Positions 1-6,330 of a DNA stretch of 10,837 nucleotides are shown piece after piece. This DNA comes from Promethearchaeota archaeon. Lineage in GTDB: Archaea; Asgardarchaeota; Lokiarchaeia; Sigynarchaeales; MK-D1. The stretch is from assembly GCA_016839385.1 (NCBI GenBank), contig JAEOUK010000360.1, positions 1-10,837 on the forward strand. The letters run 5' to 3'. The notes under the pieces were generated by a model. It ran no database searches, was not told the origin of the DNA, and saw only the letters and a list, made by a program, of their open reading frames with translations. The stretch's first letter is position 1. Each line of letters starts with the position of its first letter. Both the position numbers and the translations under genes were made by a program.

Positions 1-2411
1 ACCCCAATAATTTCGTCTTCCTTCTTTGAGAATGGTGCGAGAATTACTTCTTCAGCATCTTTTGTAACAGCAATAAAGTTTCCTGCTTGCTTCATTTGAC
101 GGAATTGAATGTTTCCTAAAGCTTTCATTCTTGTGATGATGGTTTCAAATTCAGGAGTCCAATGAGTAGTGTAGAAAAATCGTGCAGCTTTTCGTGTATA
201 GGCCATTTGGCTCATAGTTTCCATGATTTTCGGAACTACTTGATGAGTTACAACGATAATAGAGCTTTTCACTCGACTTAACATATCGCTAACAGCTTCT
301 ACAATCCCAGCCATTCCAACAATATGCCATGTAGTCGCTTCAGGAACCTCAATAATGGAGGCAGAAGCTTCTAAAATATCACTAAGTCTGTCTTCATTAT
401 TTAAAGCGACTTCTGTAGCTTCATCTATGCTGTTCATAAAATTTAATGTGAAGTCAGCAATTGCGTCTTTGGTATTTTGAATGTTTTCATTGATGGTACG
501 AGTCAAAGATTGCTGTAAAAATGTCGCATTTTCTTGATATTTGGATTTATGATCCTCTAGCATAGCATGGAGTTTATCATTTAGTTCTTTACTCTCATTT
601 TGGAACAGATCAATTTCGTCATTGATATATTTCTCAGAGCGCTCTAATGCACCGTTGTATTTTTCATTCTGAGTATCTTTTAGTTTATTCTTGTCATTCT
701 CAAAAGTCTTTGAATGTTCCACATTCTTTTCCTTTGTAGCATTAAGATGAGATTTAATATCAGTAATTTGTTGACCAGTCTCAGTGGATGCTTTGTTTTT
801 AGCCACATGGTGATCTTTATCCATTTCGCTATACCATTCAGTAACTTTATGCTTCACTTCATGGTCGCTATCATCGTAGTGTGCTAATGTTGTCTTTAGA
901 TGACGTGTAATTGCACTGTCATATTCCGCGTGATGTGATTCTAAAGTACTCTGTGTGAGATCTTTTAGTTTTACGGTAGTATCTTGACAATGTTCTATGT
1001 TTTTAGCAAATGTAGCATCAATTTCCGAAGCTAAATCAGCAGCTAATCCTTCCATTTCTACGTTAACAGAATCTTGAGCTTTTTGATCCAGAGCATCCGT
1101 CTCAGTTTTCAACTTAGCATTTTCATCTGTTAATATTGCTTGATTTTTCTCGGTATATTCAGAAGTACTTGCAGTGAATCCCTCCTTCACAGAAGTAGAA
1201 AGTTTACCAACTCGTTCTTTAACTTCTTCATTCAAAGCTTTCCATTCTTTGTGTTTACCAACGAATAGTGCTTTGAAAGCACTTCCTCGCTTAGCTAAAT
1301 CATGTGACAAGCCAGTGAGTTTACTGGAAATATCCGCTAGATTATCAATTAGCATTAAAGTATTTTCTTCAAATCCGCTTACATTTTGTTTCAACAGAGA
1401 TTGTAGATTATCAGTGGTAGATTTGATATGATCGGCTTGCTCATACAACAATTTAGTAATAGTTCTTTTCAAGTCCTCTATCACATCGTACATTCGAGCC
1501 ATATATTTTGCAAGAATTTCTTCTAATGAAGGTTTGAGTGCTTCTGCATGTTCTTTATGAAAATCGACGTGTTCATCTAATTGCTTTTTAATTTCATTTT
1601 CCAGTTTATTTACTCTTTCTGTGAAATCTTTCAATAAGTCCGCAACAATAGTGTTAATTCCTGTTTTTGCAGTTGTAATTCCACTCTCATAATTGGAGAC
1701 AAAACCATCGGCAATCCCTTTCAATTGACCATTTAGATTATCAATAATTGCATGAAGATCTTTTTCCAATACTCCTGTTTTTGAGACGTGTTCGTTAGAG
1801 GTTGCATCAAGTTTTTCGTTTAATGCATTATTATCTCCGGCAAATTTGCTTGAATGATTATCCCAAAGTGCTGCAGCCTTACCCTCTACGTCTCTAACAT
1901 CTTGCTCGAGTTTCGAATAAGTTTCACGAGCTGTTGTTGTGAATCTATCTTTTGCTTTTTCAATTGCAATACGTTTATCCGAATCATGTTCATCGGAATC
2001 ACGGAAGAAATTTTCAATTTGGTCTTCAACTCGTTGATCAATTTCTCCCACAGATGTGGTGCGAATTGATTCTAAATTGTCAAATCTTTTAGATTGATCC
2101 TCAAGTACTGCGTCTTTAATCTTCTCAACTTTTCCTCGAAACTTCTTAGATTCTTCAATTACTAACGAAAAATATGGTTCTAATGGAATATATCGACTAA
2201 CATTAACTTCACTTTTGATCTCTTTGAGAAAATTTTCGGTTACTAGTTTTTACGTTATAGTTTTCACTAGTTCATAATTCATATCTAGGTAAGTCGCAAT
2301 GAAACTCGCTGTGGATTGGGAATTTCCGAGATAAGCTATCAAAACATTTATCTCTTCATCATTTAACCCATATGTGCGGAAAATTTCCTTGCTTTCTTCT
2401 TTTAGAGACAT
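1..2411 (-). CDS. TrmB-like winged-helix / long coiled-coil / PLD-like C-terminal domain protein, interrupted by one in-frame stop, C-terminus off window
   Basis: Starting at the ATG at 2409-2411 the frame can be followed for 803 codons to the window edge with a single stop, TAA at 2250-2252 (codon 54). Codons 1 to about 80 look like a TrmB-type helix-turn-helix: short helices ending in YGLNDEEINVLIAYLGN, then MNYELVKTIT, the stop, KLVTENFLKEI and RYIPLEPYF. Codons about 85-685 are charged, Ala/Lys/Glu/Asp-rich and low in Pro and Gly, as in a long coiled coil. From about codon 687, around W695, the sequence resembles the PLD-like effector domain of TrmB regulators: WHIVGMAGIVEAV, SSIIVVTHQVV, ARFFYTTHW, ALGNIQFRQM, EEVILAPFS. 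Similar full-length proteins are remembered from Lokiarchaeia (not searched). Probable role: DNA-binding regulator or nucleoid-associated protein; ligand unknown. Because the remaining 749 codons are intact, the stop could be a recent nonsense mutation, a sequence error or true inactivation. If the downstream part is started separately, GTG 2049-2051 is a near candidate and the first in-frame ATG is at 1500-1502. Confidence 0.8.
2250..2252 (-). other. In-frame TAA interrupting the TrmB-like gene
   Basis: Read on the minus strand the codons are ACG TAA AAA CTA. The same frame carries recognisable HTH sequence on both sides (YELVKTIT before, KLVTENFLKEI after), so this is a single substitution and not a frameshift. 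CAA (Gln) or AAA (Lys) at this position would restore a typical TrmB recognition-helix context, and each is one base away. TAA also ends the kinase, TBP and FAU-1 genes here, so the genetic code looks standard. UAA is not the pyrrolysine (UAG) or selenocysteine (UGA) codon. Confidence 0.85.
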
Positions 2412-2440
2412 ATTACATAATCGCCCATGTTTGTAGTTTA

Positions 2441-2457
2441 ATTATTTTTATACTTAG
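2441..2457 (-). promoter_or_regulatory. TATA-like element upstream of the TrmB-like gene
   Basis: On the minus strand this reads CTAAGTATAAAAATAAT, a good archaeal TATA box preceded by purines where the BRE would be. Its centre lies about 36 bases before the ATG at 2411. With the usual 25-base spacing, transcription would start about 10 bases before the ATG, giving a very short leader with no Shine-Dalgarno site. Confidence 0.5.
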
Positions 2458-2535
2458 TTACGATTTGCTAATAATTTGATCGTTTCTTTAAGATAAGGTA
2501 AAAATCTTGATATAAAAATGGATGGATTACCAATA

Positions 2536-3564
2536 TTACAAAGATTTGAATTTCAATTCTGTTTGTCTTAGAGTATTTGTGTTTATAAAGTCCTCGAGTT
2601 CATTAATGGAATTGGGGAGCCCATTCCGAACTCCTAAACCTTTAATTTCAAAAGCAGAAAGTGCAGAAGCATATTTTGCAATTTTTTCCAATGAATATCC
2701 GTGAATACTACCGTAAATAAAACCTGACGCAAATGCATCCCCAGCTCCAGTTGTATCCGAAATTGGAACTGCATATATTCCTGATTCTACTACTTTCTCA
2801 CCCTCAATCAGACGGGATCCTTTTGAACCTAGGGATACTGCAAATTTCCTCACACCCCAAGATCGTAATTTTTGTATTCCTCGAATAGTTGTACTCTCCC
2901 CTGTGATCTCTTGGATTTCTTCACTGTTCAGGGAAGCCATCTCAGATTGCTTGATTAATTCTATTGCATCTGATTTGCGTTTTTTAATAATTGAGATGGA
3001 GGGACATGCACACACGACCACGTTATATTTTTTTGCTATTCCAATTGCTTTTTTAATCGCTGCAACTCCAGATTCTGATGTGAGAGAAGTCCAAGCAAAA
3101 ACTTTCGCATCTTTTATCATATCATCGGTTATATATTTTGAATCAACTAAATCCGCAGCACCTTTGTAAGCTAAAATTGAACGATCTTTCCCATATCCAG
3201 TCATTAGGATAACAGATAATCCTGTTTGATCTTGGTCCGTTCTTTTAACGTAGGAAACATCTACTCCACGACTTTTCATATCATCCAATGCAATATCTCC
3301 GTTTTGATCCATACCAACAACTCCTAAATAGCGAGTTTTCATACCAATACTAGCAAGGTCTGATGCAATGTTTGAAGCAGATCCGCCTGGGAATATTTGT
3401 AACGAATTTACATTCACTTTACTGGAATATTCGATTGCTGTGTATTTTTTTACCTCTTCTTGAGTGTAAGTTTCAAATCTCATCACATCTGTTACACCCA
3501 TAATAAGATCGGTGGTGATCCCACCCAATGTAACAACATCAGTTTTTTTTTCTGTATTTTCCAT
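2536..3564 (-). CDS. PfkB/ribokinase-family carbohydrate or nucleoside kinase
   Basis: This 342-residue protein has the normal length for the PfkB (ribokinase/adenosine kinase) family, which transfers the ATP gamma-phosphate to a sugar, sugar phosphate or nucleoside hydroxyl in the cytoplasm. Visible landmarks are the N-terminal strand VVTLGGITTDL (residues 10-20), the substrate-side signature PGGSASNIA (59-67), the NxxE magnesium motif around N213/E216, and the C-terminal signature DTTGAGDAF (270-278) with D276 as the expected catalytic base. The substrate cannot be told from sequence alone. The start is the first ATG, with no Shine-Dalgarno site. It follows mtrH by 62 bases that contain a terminator-like hairpin and T9, so it probably has its own promoter or is reached only by read-through. 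The TrmB-like gene begins 124 bases downstream on the same strand. TrmB-type proteins often control sugar genes, but nothing here proves that link. Confidence 0.9.
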   Translation of the reverse strand: MENTEKKTDVVTLGGITTDLIMGVTDVMRFETYTQEEVKKYTAIEYSSKVNVNSLQIFPGGSASNIASDLASIGMKTRYLGVVGMDQNGDIALDDMKSRGVDVSYVKRTDQDQTGLSVILMTGYGKDRSILAYKGAADLVDSKYITDDMIKDAKVFAWTSLTSESGVAAIKKAIGIAKKYNVVVCACPSISIIKKRKSDAIELIKQSEMASLNSEEIQEITGESTTIRGIQKLRSWGVRKFAVSLGSKGSRLIEGEKVVESGIYAVPISDTTGAGDAFASGFIYGSIHGYSLEKIAKYASALSAFEIKGLGVRNGLPNSINELEDFINTNTLRQTELKFKSL

Positions 3565-3584
3565 GTGTATTAGTTAAAATATCT

Positions 3585-3621
3585 AAAAAAAAAGGTTATC
3601 TACTGAGAAGATAATTTCTCA
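3585..3621 (-). terminator. Hairpin plus T9 terminator after the mtrH-like gene
   Basis: The arms TGAGAA (3604-3609) and TTCTCA (3616-3621) form a 6-bp stem with a 6-base loop just past the mtrH stop. On the minus strand it is followed by a run of nine T (A9 at 3585-3593 on the given strand). Archaeal termination depends mainly on T-runs, so the run is the stronger evidence and the hairpin may be incidental. Confidence 0.55.
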
Positions 3622-3626
3622 ATAGT

Positions 3627-4556
3627 TTATCTTAGCATCTCCCGAAATTTTATGCCTTCAGTTGATTTTTTCAAAATTCGCTTCCGATAATAAGAATTGA
3701 TGCTATCAAGGAGAGCTATACTAGGAAAGACGTCAATAGCTTTATTTATGCTTCCATACATACCAAAATCAGCCCCTAGTGAAAAAATATAAGATAAAAT
3801 TGAAGCAGTATTGGAGATTTTTCCTGTTTTACCAAACATCTTATTATTTTTCCACTCCGAGATTGCATTAATTGGAGCACATCCAACAGGTAATTTCAAC
3901 TCTTGTTTAACTTTTTGTATAGATCCAGCAGCAATGGCTATACTAGGAACATCTAAAACTGCTACATCGACAATATAATCTTGGATCCCAGCTATTTTTG
4001 CTTTTTCAAGAAGACCTGGTTTTTCAGGTGGGGTCGTAGACGTCAATAATTTTATCTTTCCTTCAGGAGTCACAGCACCGGAACCAAAACATAAAAGGAC
4101 TGCATTTTTAACACCTATATTCTTAATTTTTTCGCATTCCTCAATGGTTGTTGAGTCATCAAGACTATTATAAACAGCACGTTCACGATAACCAATCTCA
4201 ATTAGTTTTTCAATCGCAAAAATTCGAGATTCATTTGTAAGACCATCCACAAGAAAAGGAACATCAGTTGAATTTCCAACAAATTCACAATACTTAACCA
4301 AGGATTCCTTATAGTCCCCTACTACATCGATAATGACGGGAATCCCTGTCTTATCTGAAAATTCTAAGAAGTCTTGTATTTGTTGTTCAGCAAGTTCCTT
4401 ATCAAACTCACCGGTTCTTTCATTTTTTACAATCTTATGTCCTAGATAGAAAATCGATCCAATCAATACAAATGGAAATTCTGATAGTTCCCCACCAATC
4501 TTAATCCCACCGATTTCGGCAATTTTTTGTCCACTTTCTGATTCAAACATAATCAT
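3627..4556 (-). CDS. mtrH: MtrH-family methyltransferase (tetrahydromethanopterin S-methyltransferase subunit H-like)
   Basis: At 309 residues it has the family length and MtrH landmarks throughout: GGELSEFPFVLIGSIFYLGHKIV (residues 21-43, quoted in part: LIGSIFYLGHKIV), GEFDKELAEQ (49-58), FLVDG (101-105, usually FLIDS), ERAVYNSL (125-132), LPVGCAPINA (222-231) and GADFGMYGSI (261-270). MtrH is the soluble TIM-barrel subunit that moves a methyl group between a tetrahydropterin and a corrinoid cofactor. In methanogens it acts in the membrane Mtr complex. No other mtr subunit, corrinoid protein or methanogenesis gene is in view, so this looks like the stand-alone type seen in non-methanogens, where MtrH-like proteins pair with separate corrinoid proteins. 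The direction and methyl donor are unknown. ATG 4554-4556 gives MIMFESE; ATG 4548-4550 is an equally possible start. There is no clear Shine-Dalgarno site. Confidence 0.85.
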   Translation of the reverse strand: MIMFESESGQKIAEIGGIKIGGELSEFPFVLIGSIFYLGHKIVKNERTGEFDKELAEQQIQDFLEFSDKTGIPVIIDVVGDYKESLVKYCEFVGNSTDVPFLVDGLTNESRIFAIEKLIEIGYRERAVYNSLDDSTTIEECEKIKNIGVKNAVLLCFGSGAVTPEGKIKLLTSTTPPEKPGLLEKAKIAGIQDYIVDVAVLDVPSIAIAAGSIQKVKQELKLPVGCAPINAISEWKNNKMFGKTGKISNTASILSYIFSLGADFGMYGSINKAIDVFPSIALLDSINSYYRKRILKKSTEGIKFREMLR

Positions 4557-4577
4557 TCATTAGTCTTATATACATCC

Positions 4578-4589
4578 ATATTAAAAAGG
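4578..4589 (-). promoter_or_regulatory. Possible TATA element for the mtrH-like gene
   Basis: The minus strand reads CTTTTTAATATG here, about 28 bases before the ATG at 4556. This would fit a leaderless or near-leaderless transcript. A second TATA-like string, TATATAAG (4565-4572), lies too close to the start codon unless initiation is inside the frame. The assignment rests on composition and spacing only. Confidence 0.35.
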
Positions 4590-4613
4590 AAAGAGAAAAG
4601 TGGATCCAAAATT

Positions 4614-5255
4614 TTATGGACTCACAGTAACTGGTTTTTTTCGGAGTTTTATAGCTGCTTTTATTTCTCCTAAAGTCCAGATAATCGAGATAATAAATTC
4701 AGGAATCCATCTATGCATTAAGATTATGATCAAAGCAGCGATAAAGGAAGATGCTGCTGATATTGAGACGTGAATATCATCCCAATTCCAACCTCGATAG
4801 TACAAAATCAACTGTAATACCATTCGAGCAATGTTAACCACATAAAATATAGCTGAAGAAATGGTTAAAGCTAGGATTTTTCTTCCCCAAATTGTCCGAT
4901 TCACATTTACGTTGTACGAATGAGGGATAGTGAGAATAATTCCGGAGAAAATCGCAATTGCCTGGACTCCAGTACACATAGTGGTGAATCCGATTGGTCC
5001 TTTTCCTGGAATTGTATAATAATATCCATCTATTATGGCATTAGGATTTAAATCCCATCCAAAATCCGTAGGAGAATCGACAATAAGATTAATTATCCAC
5101 ACAGTTTGCCTTACTACAGGTTTATGCGTATATAACCAAAATACTTCTGTGAGTTTGTAGATAAGAACCGATAACAAAGGTGCTACAATTATGAAAAAAA
5201 CAACTCTCCACCACGCAAAATCGTACTTTTCTGATTTATACTCAATTTCTGTCAT
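4614..5255 (-). CDS. Exosortase/archaeosortase family protein
   Basis: This is a 213-residue integral membrane transpeptidase-like protein. Hydrophobic segments are visible at about 17-36, 97-112, 127-151, 164-181 and 184-195. The family catalytic residues are all present in the right order: Cys94 in TMCTGVQA, Arg144 in NIARM and His162 in DDIHVSIS. Archaeosortases recognise C-terminal sorting tails of exported proteins (a short motif, a hydrophobic helix and a basic end), cleave them and often couple this to lipid attachment of S-layer or other surface proteins. The tail ends in basic residues (KLRKKP). It cannot be assigned to a named subfamily here, and no protein with a recognisable sorting tail is encoded in the window. 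It is divergent from the TBP gene and 57 bases ahead of the mtrH-like gene. The ATG start gives a short soluble N-terminus before the first helix. Confidence 0.87.
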   Translation of the reverse strand: MTEIEYKSEKYDFAWWRVVFFIIVAPLLSVLIYKLTEVFWLYTHKPVVRQTVWIINLIVDSPTDFGWDLNPNAIIDGYYYTIPGKGPIGFTTMCTGVQAIAIFSGIILTIPHSYNVNVNRTIWGRKILALTISSAIFYVVNIARMVLQLILYYRGWNWDDIHVSISAASSFIAALIIILMHRWIPEFIISIIWTLGEIKAAIKLRKKPVTVSP

Positions 5256-5384
5256 TAGATGTTCCCAATGGATTTTGATTAATATTCCTTATGGTGTGAT
5301 CATTAAAAATCTAGCAGTTATAGTTCAACCTTGAAATAAGCATTGAAATGTTATGCTACACCATTTCTAAAATACGTCTAATAG

Positions 5385-5397
5385 TTTTAAATATAGA
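5385..5397 (+). promoter_or_regulatory. Upstream copy of tandem TATA-like box (TBP gene)
   Basis: TTTTAAATATAGA is a strong archaeal TATA-like element. An identical 13-base copy lies 35 bases downstream. This copy would start transcription near 5416, giving a leader of about 80 bases. Confidence 0.5.
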
Positions 5398-5419
5398 GGA
5401 AACTTAATTGGAGTTAATT

Positions 5420-5432
5420 TTTTAAATATAGA
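5420..5432 (+). promoter_or_regulatory. Downstream copy of tandem TATA-like box (TBP gene)
   Basis: This is an identical TTTTAAATATAGA. Its centre is about 70 bases before the TBP ATG, predicting a start site near 5451 and a leader of about 45 bases. The pair suggests either two start sites or a second TBP site used for autoregulation. The spacing is about 3.3 helical turns. Confidence 0.55.
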
Positions 5433-5495
5433 ATCGAACTTCAAGATAAAAGCAATTACATTACAATAAGAATAAAATTTCAAAGAGATGGAGAC

Positions 5496-6092
5496 ATGGT
5501 GGATCAAGTAGATGAAAAAATCAAAGGAGCATTCCAAATCACGAATATAGTTTCCTCTGTGTCTCTAAAAACTCGCATTAATCTTGATTTATTAGCTGAA
5601 AAATATCAAGAAGTCGAGTATAATGTCAATAATTTTCCAGGCGTACGTATTCGTTTCACCAAGCCAAAATGCACCGCATTGCTATATGAGAATGGTGAAA
5701 TGATAATTACCGGATTAAAAAAACCCGAATTCGTTCCTATAATCATTCAAAAAGTTGTAGGAAATCTAAAATCTAACAATATTGAAGTTTCTGAAAATCC
5801 TAGTTATCGAATTGTCAATATGGCGGTTAGTGGGCATCTAAAACGCCGTATTGATTTGGATCTCGCAAGTGTAGTATTAGAAAGAACAATTTATGAACCC
5901 GAAGTATTTCCAGGGATGGTTCTTCGGATGGATGATCCCCATAAGTGCGTTTTTCTATGTTTTTCTAATGGAAAATTTGTTATTACTGGACTAACCGATA
6001 AAGAGCAAATTAAAGACTCTGTTATTGCGTTTGGTAATCTAATTAAAAATAATGAACTCTTTATGGTGGATGATGAACAATTAGACGATTAA
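5496..6092 (+). CDS. tbp: TATA-box binding protein (TBP)
   Basis: This is a 198-residue general transcription factor that binds and bends promoter TATA DNA and recruits TFB and RNA polymerase. The two pseudo-symmetric TBP repeats are clear: about 14-92 (NIVSSV, INLDLLAEKY, NNFPGVRIRF, ENGEMIITG) and 104-185 (IVNMAVSG, IDLDLASV, EVFPGMVLRM, SNGKFVITG). By alignment from memory to yeast TBP, the four DNA-kinking Phe positions are F47, Y64, F138 and F156, so one is Tyr. The conserved Asn residues of each repeat are N17 and N108. The C-terminus is acidic (VDDEQLDD), as in many archaeal TBPs. A GGAG sits only two bases before the ATG, too close to be a normal Shine-Dalgarno site. A T6 run follows 17 bases after the stop. 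Somewhat divergent residues leave open that it is a paralogue in a multi-TBP genome. Confidence 0.95.
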   Translation: MVDQVDEKIKGAFQITNIVSSVSLKTRINLDLLAEKYQEVEYNVNNFPGVRIRFTKPKCTALLYENGEMIITGLKKPEFVPIIIQKVVGNLKSNNIEVSENPSYRIVNMAVSGHLKRRIDLDLASVVLERTIYEPEVFPGMVLRMDDPHKCVFLCFSNGKFVITGLTDKEQIKDSVIAFGNLIKNNELFMVDDEQLDD

Positions 6093-6109
6093 TCAATGGA
6101 ACCGCTACA

Positions 6110-6115
6110 TTTTTT
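6110..6115 (+). terminator. T6 terminator after the TBP gene
   Basis: A run of six T begins 17 bases after the TBP stop codon, which is sufficient for intrinsic termination by archaeal RNA polymerase. A second run, T8 at 6189-6196, lies further down and may act as a back-up. Confidence 0.45.
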
Positions 6116-6131
6116 ATTTGTAATCTCTCTA

Positions 6132-6179
6132 GAAATGATATTACTAAATGCCCTTGTTGAGGAAATGATTTTACTTAAT
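6132..6179 (+). repeat. Imperfect 18-bp direct repeat, 30-bp period
   Basis: GAAATGATATTACTAAAT (6132-6149) and GAAATGATTTTACTTAAT (6162-6179) match at 16 of 18 positions, both differences being A/T swaps. They lie in the non-coding spacer between TBP and FAU-1. Possible roles are a tandem regulator site for the FAU-1 promoter or a simple duplication. No known regulator motif is recognised. Confidence 0.5.
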
Positions 6180-6237
6180 CAATCAATCTTTTTTTTGCTT
6201 AAAATTTTTAACTTGATTGGTTTGAGAAATTGATTAA
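6175..6237. repeat. 9-bp inverted repeat flanking a T8 run
   Basis: TTAATCAAT (6175-6183) and ATTGATTAA (6229-6237) are exact reverse complements separated by 45 bases of very AT-rich DNA including T8 at 6189-6196. The T8 could end TBP transcripts. The inverted repeat may form a weak stem or be an operator, but in such AT-rich sequence chance is a real alternative. Confidence 0.35.
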
Positions 6238-6270
6238 AGAGTGAGTAAAAACCGTTTAATAGAGGAACTT

Positions 6271-6282
6271 CTTTTTATTGAA
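6271..6282 (+). promoter_or_regulatory. Possible TATA element for the FAU-1 gene
   Basis: CTTTTTATTGAA is the most TATA-like string at a workable distance, with its centre about 55 bases before the ATG at 6331. It would predict a leader of about 30 bases. The rest of the 238-base TBP-FAU-1 spacer holds only the repeats and T-runs listed separately. Confidence 0.3.
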
Positions 6283-6330
6283 TTATTAGGGATTTTTGGT
6301 AACATAGACCTACAAAAACTGCAGATTTGA

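Larger units (their letters stand above)
5256..5495. promoter_or_regulatory. Divergent control region between archaeosortase and TBP genes
   Basis: This 240-base non-coding region serves both genes. The TBP side holds the tandem 13-base TATA boxes. The archaeosortase side has only a weak candidate, GATTTTTAATGATC on the minus strand at about 5299-5312, some 50 bases before its ATG. No open frame of note and no RNA gene were seen. Confidence 0.4.

Noticed and set aside
1174..1431. Plus-strand open frame of 85 codons
   Set aside because: It lies antisense inside the long coiled-coil coding frame, has no family resemblance and mirrors the codon pattern of the opposite strand.
1854..2069. Plus-strand open frame of 71 codons with hydrophobic residues
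   Set aside because: It is antisense to the same coiled-coil gene; the hydrophobic, Cys-rich look is what the complement of Lys/Glu-rich codons gives.
2250..2252. Stop-codon recoding (pyrrolysine or selenocysteine) as the explanation of the in-frame stop
   Set aside because: The codon is TAA, not TAG or TGA, and TAA terminates other genes in the window.
2522..3169. Plus-strand frames at 2522-2704 and 2903-3169
   Set aside because: Both are antisense to the well-supported PfkB kinase.
4565..4572. TATATAAG as the mtrH promoter
   Set aside because: It is only about 9-16 bases before the start codon, so the expected start site would fall inside the coding frame.
6130..6182. C/D-box guide RNA suggested by ATGAT-like boxes and TTGA
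   Set aside because: The boxes deviate from RTGATGA and CTGA, and the final D box is missing; a plain direct repeat explains the pattern better.
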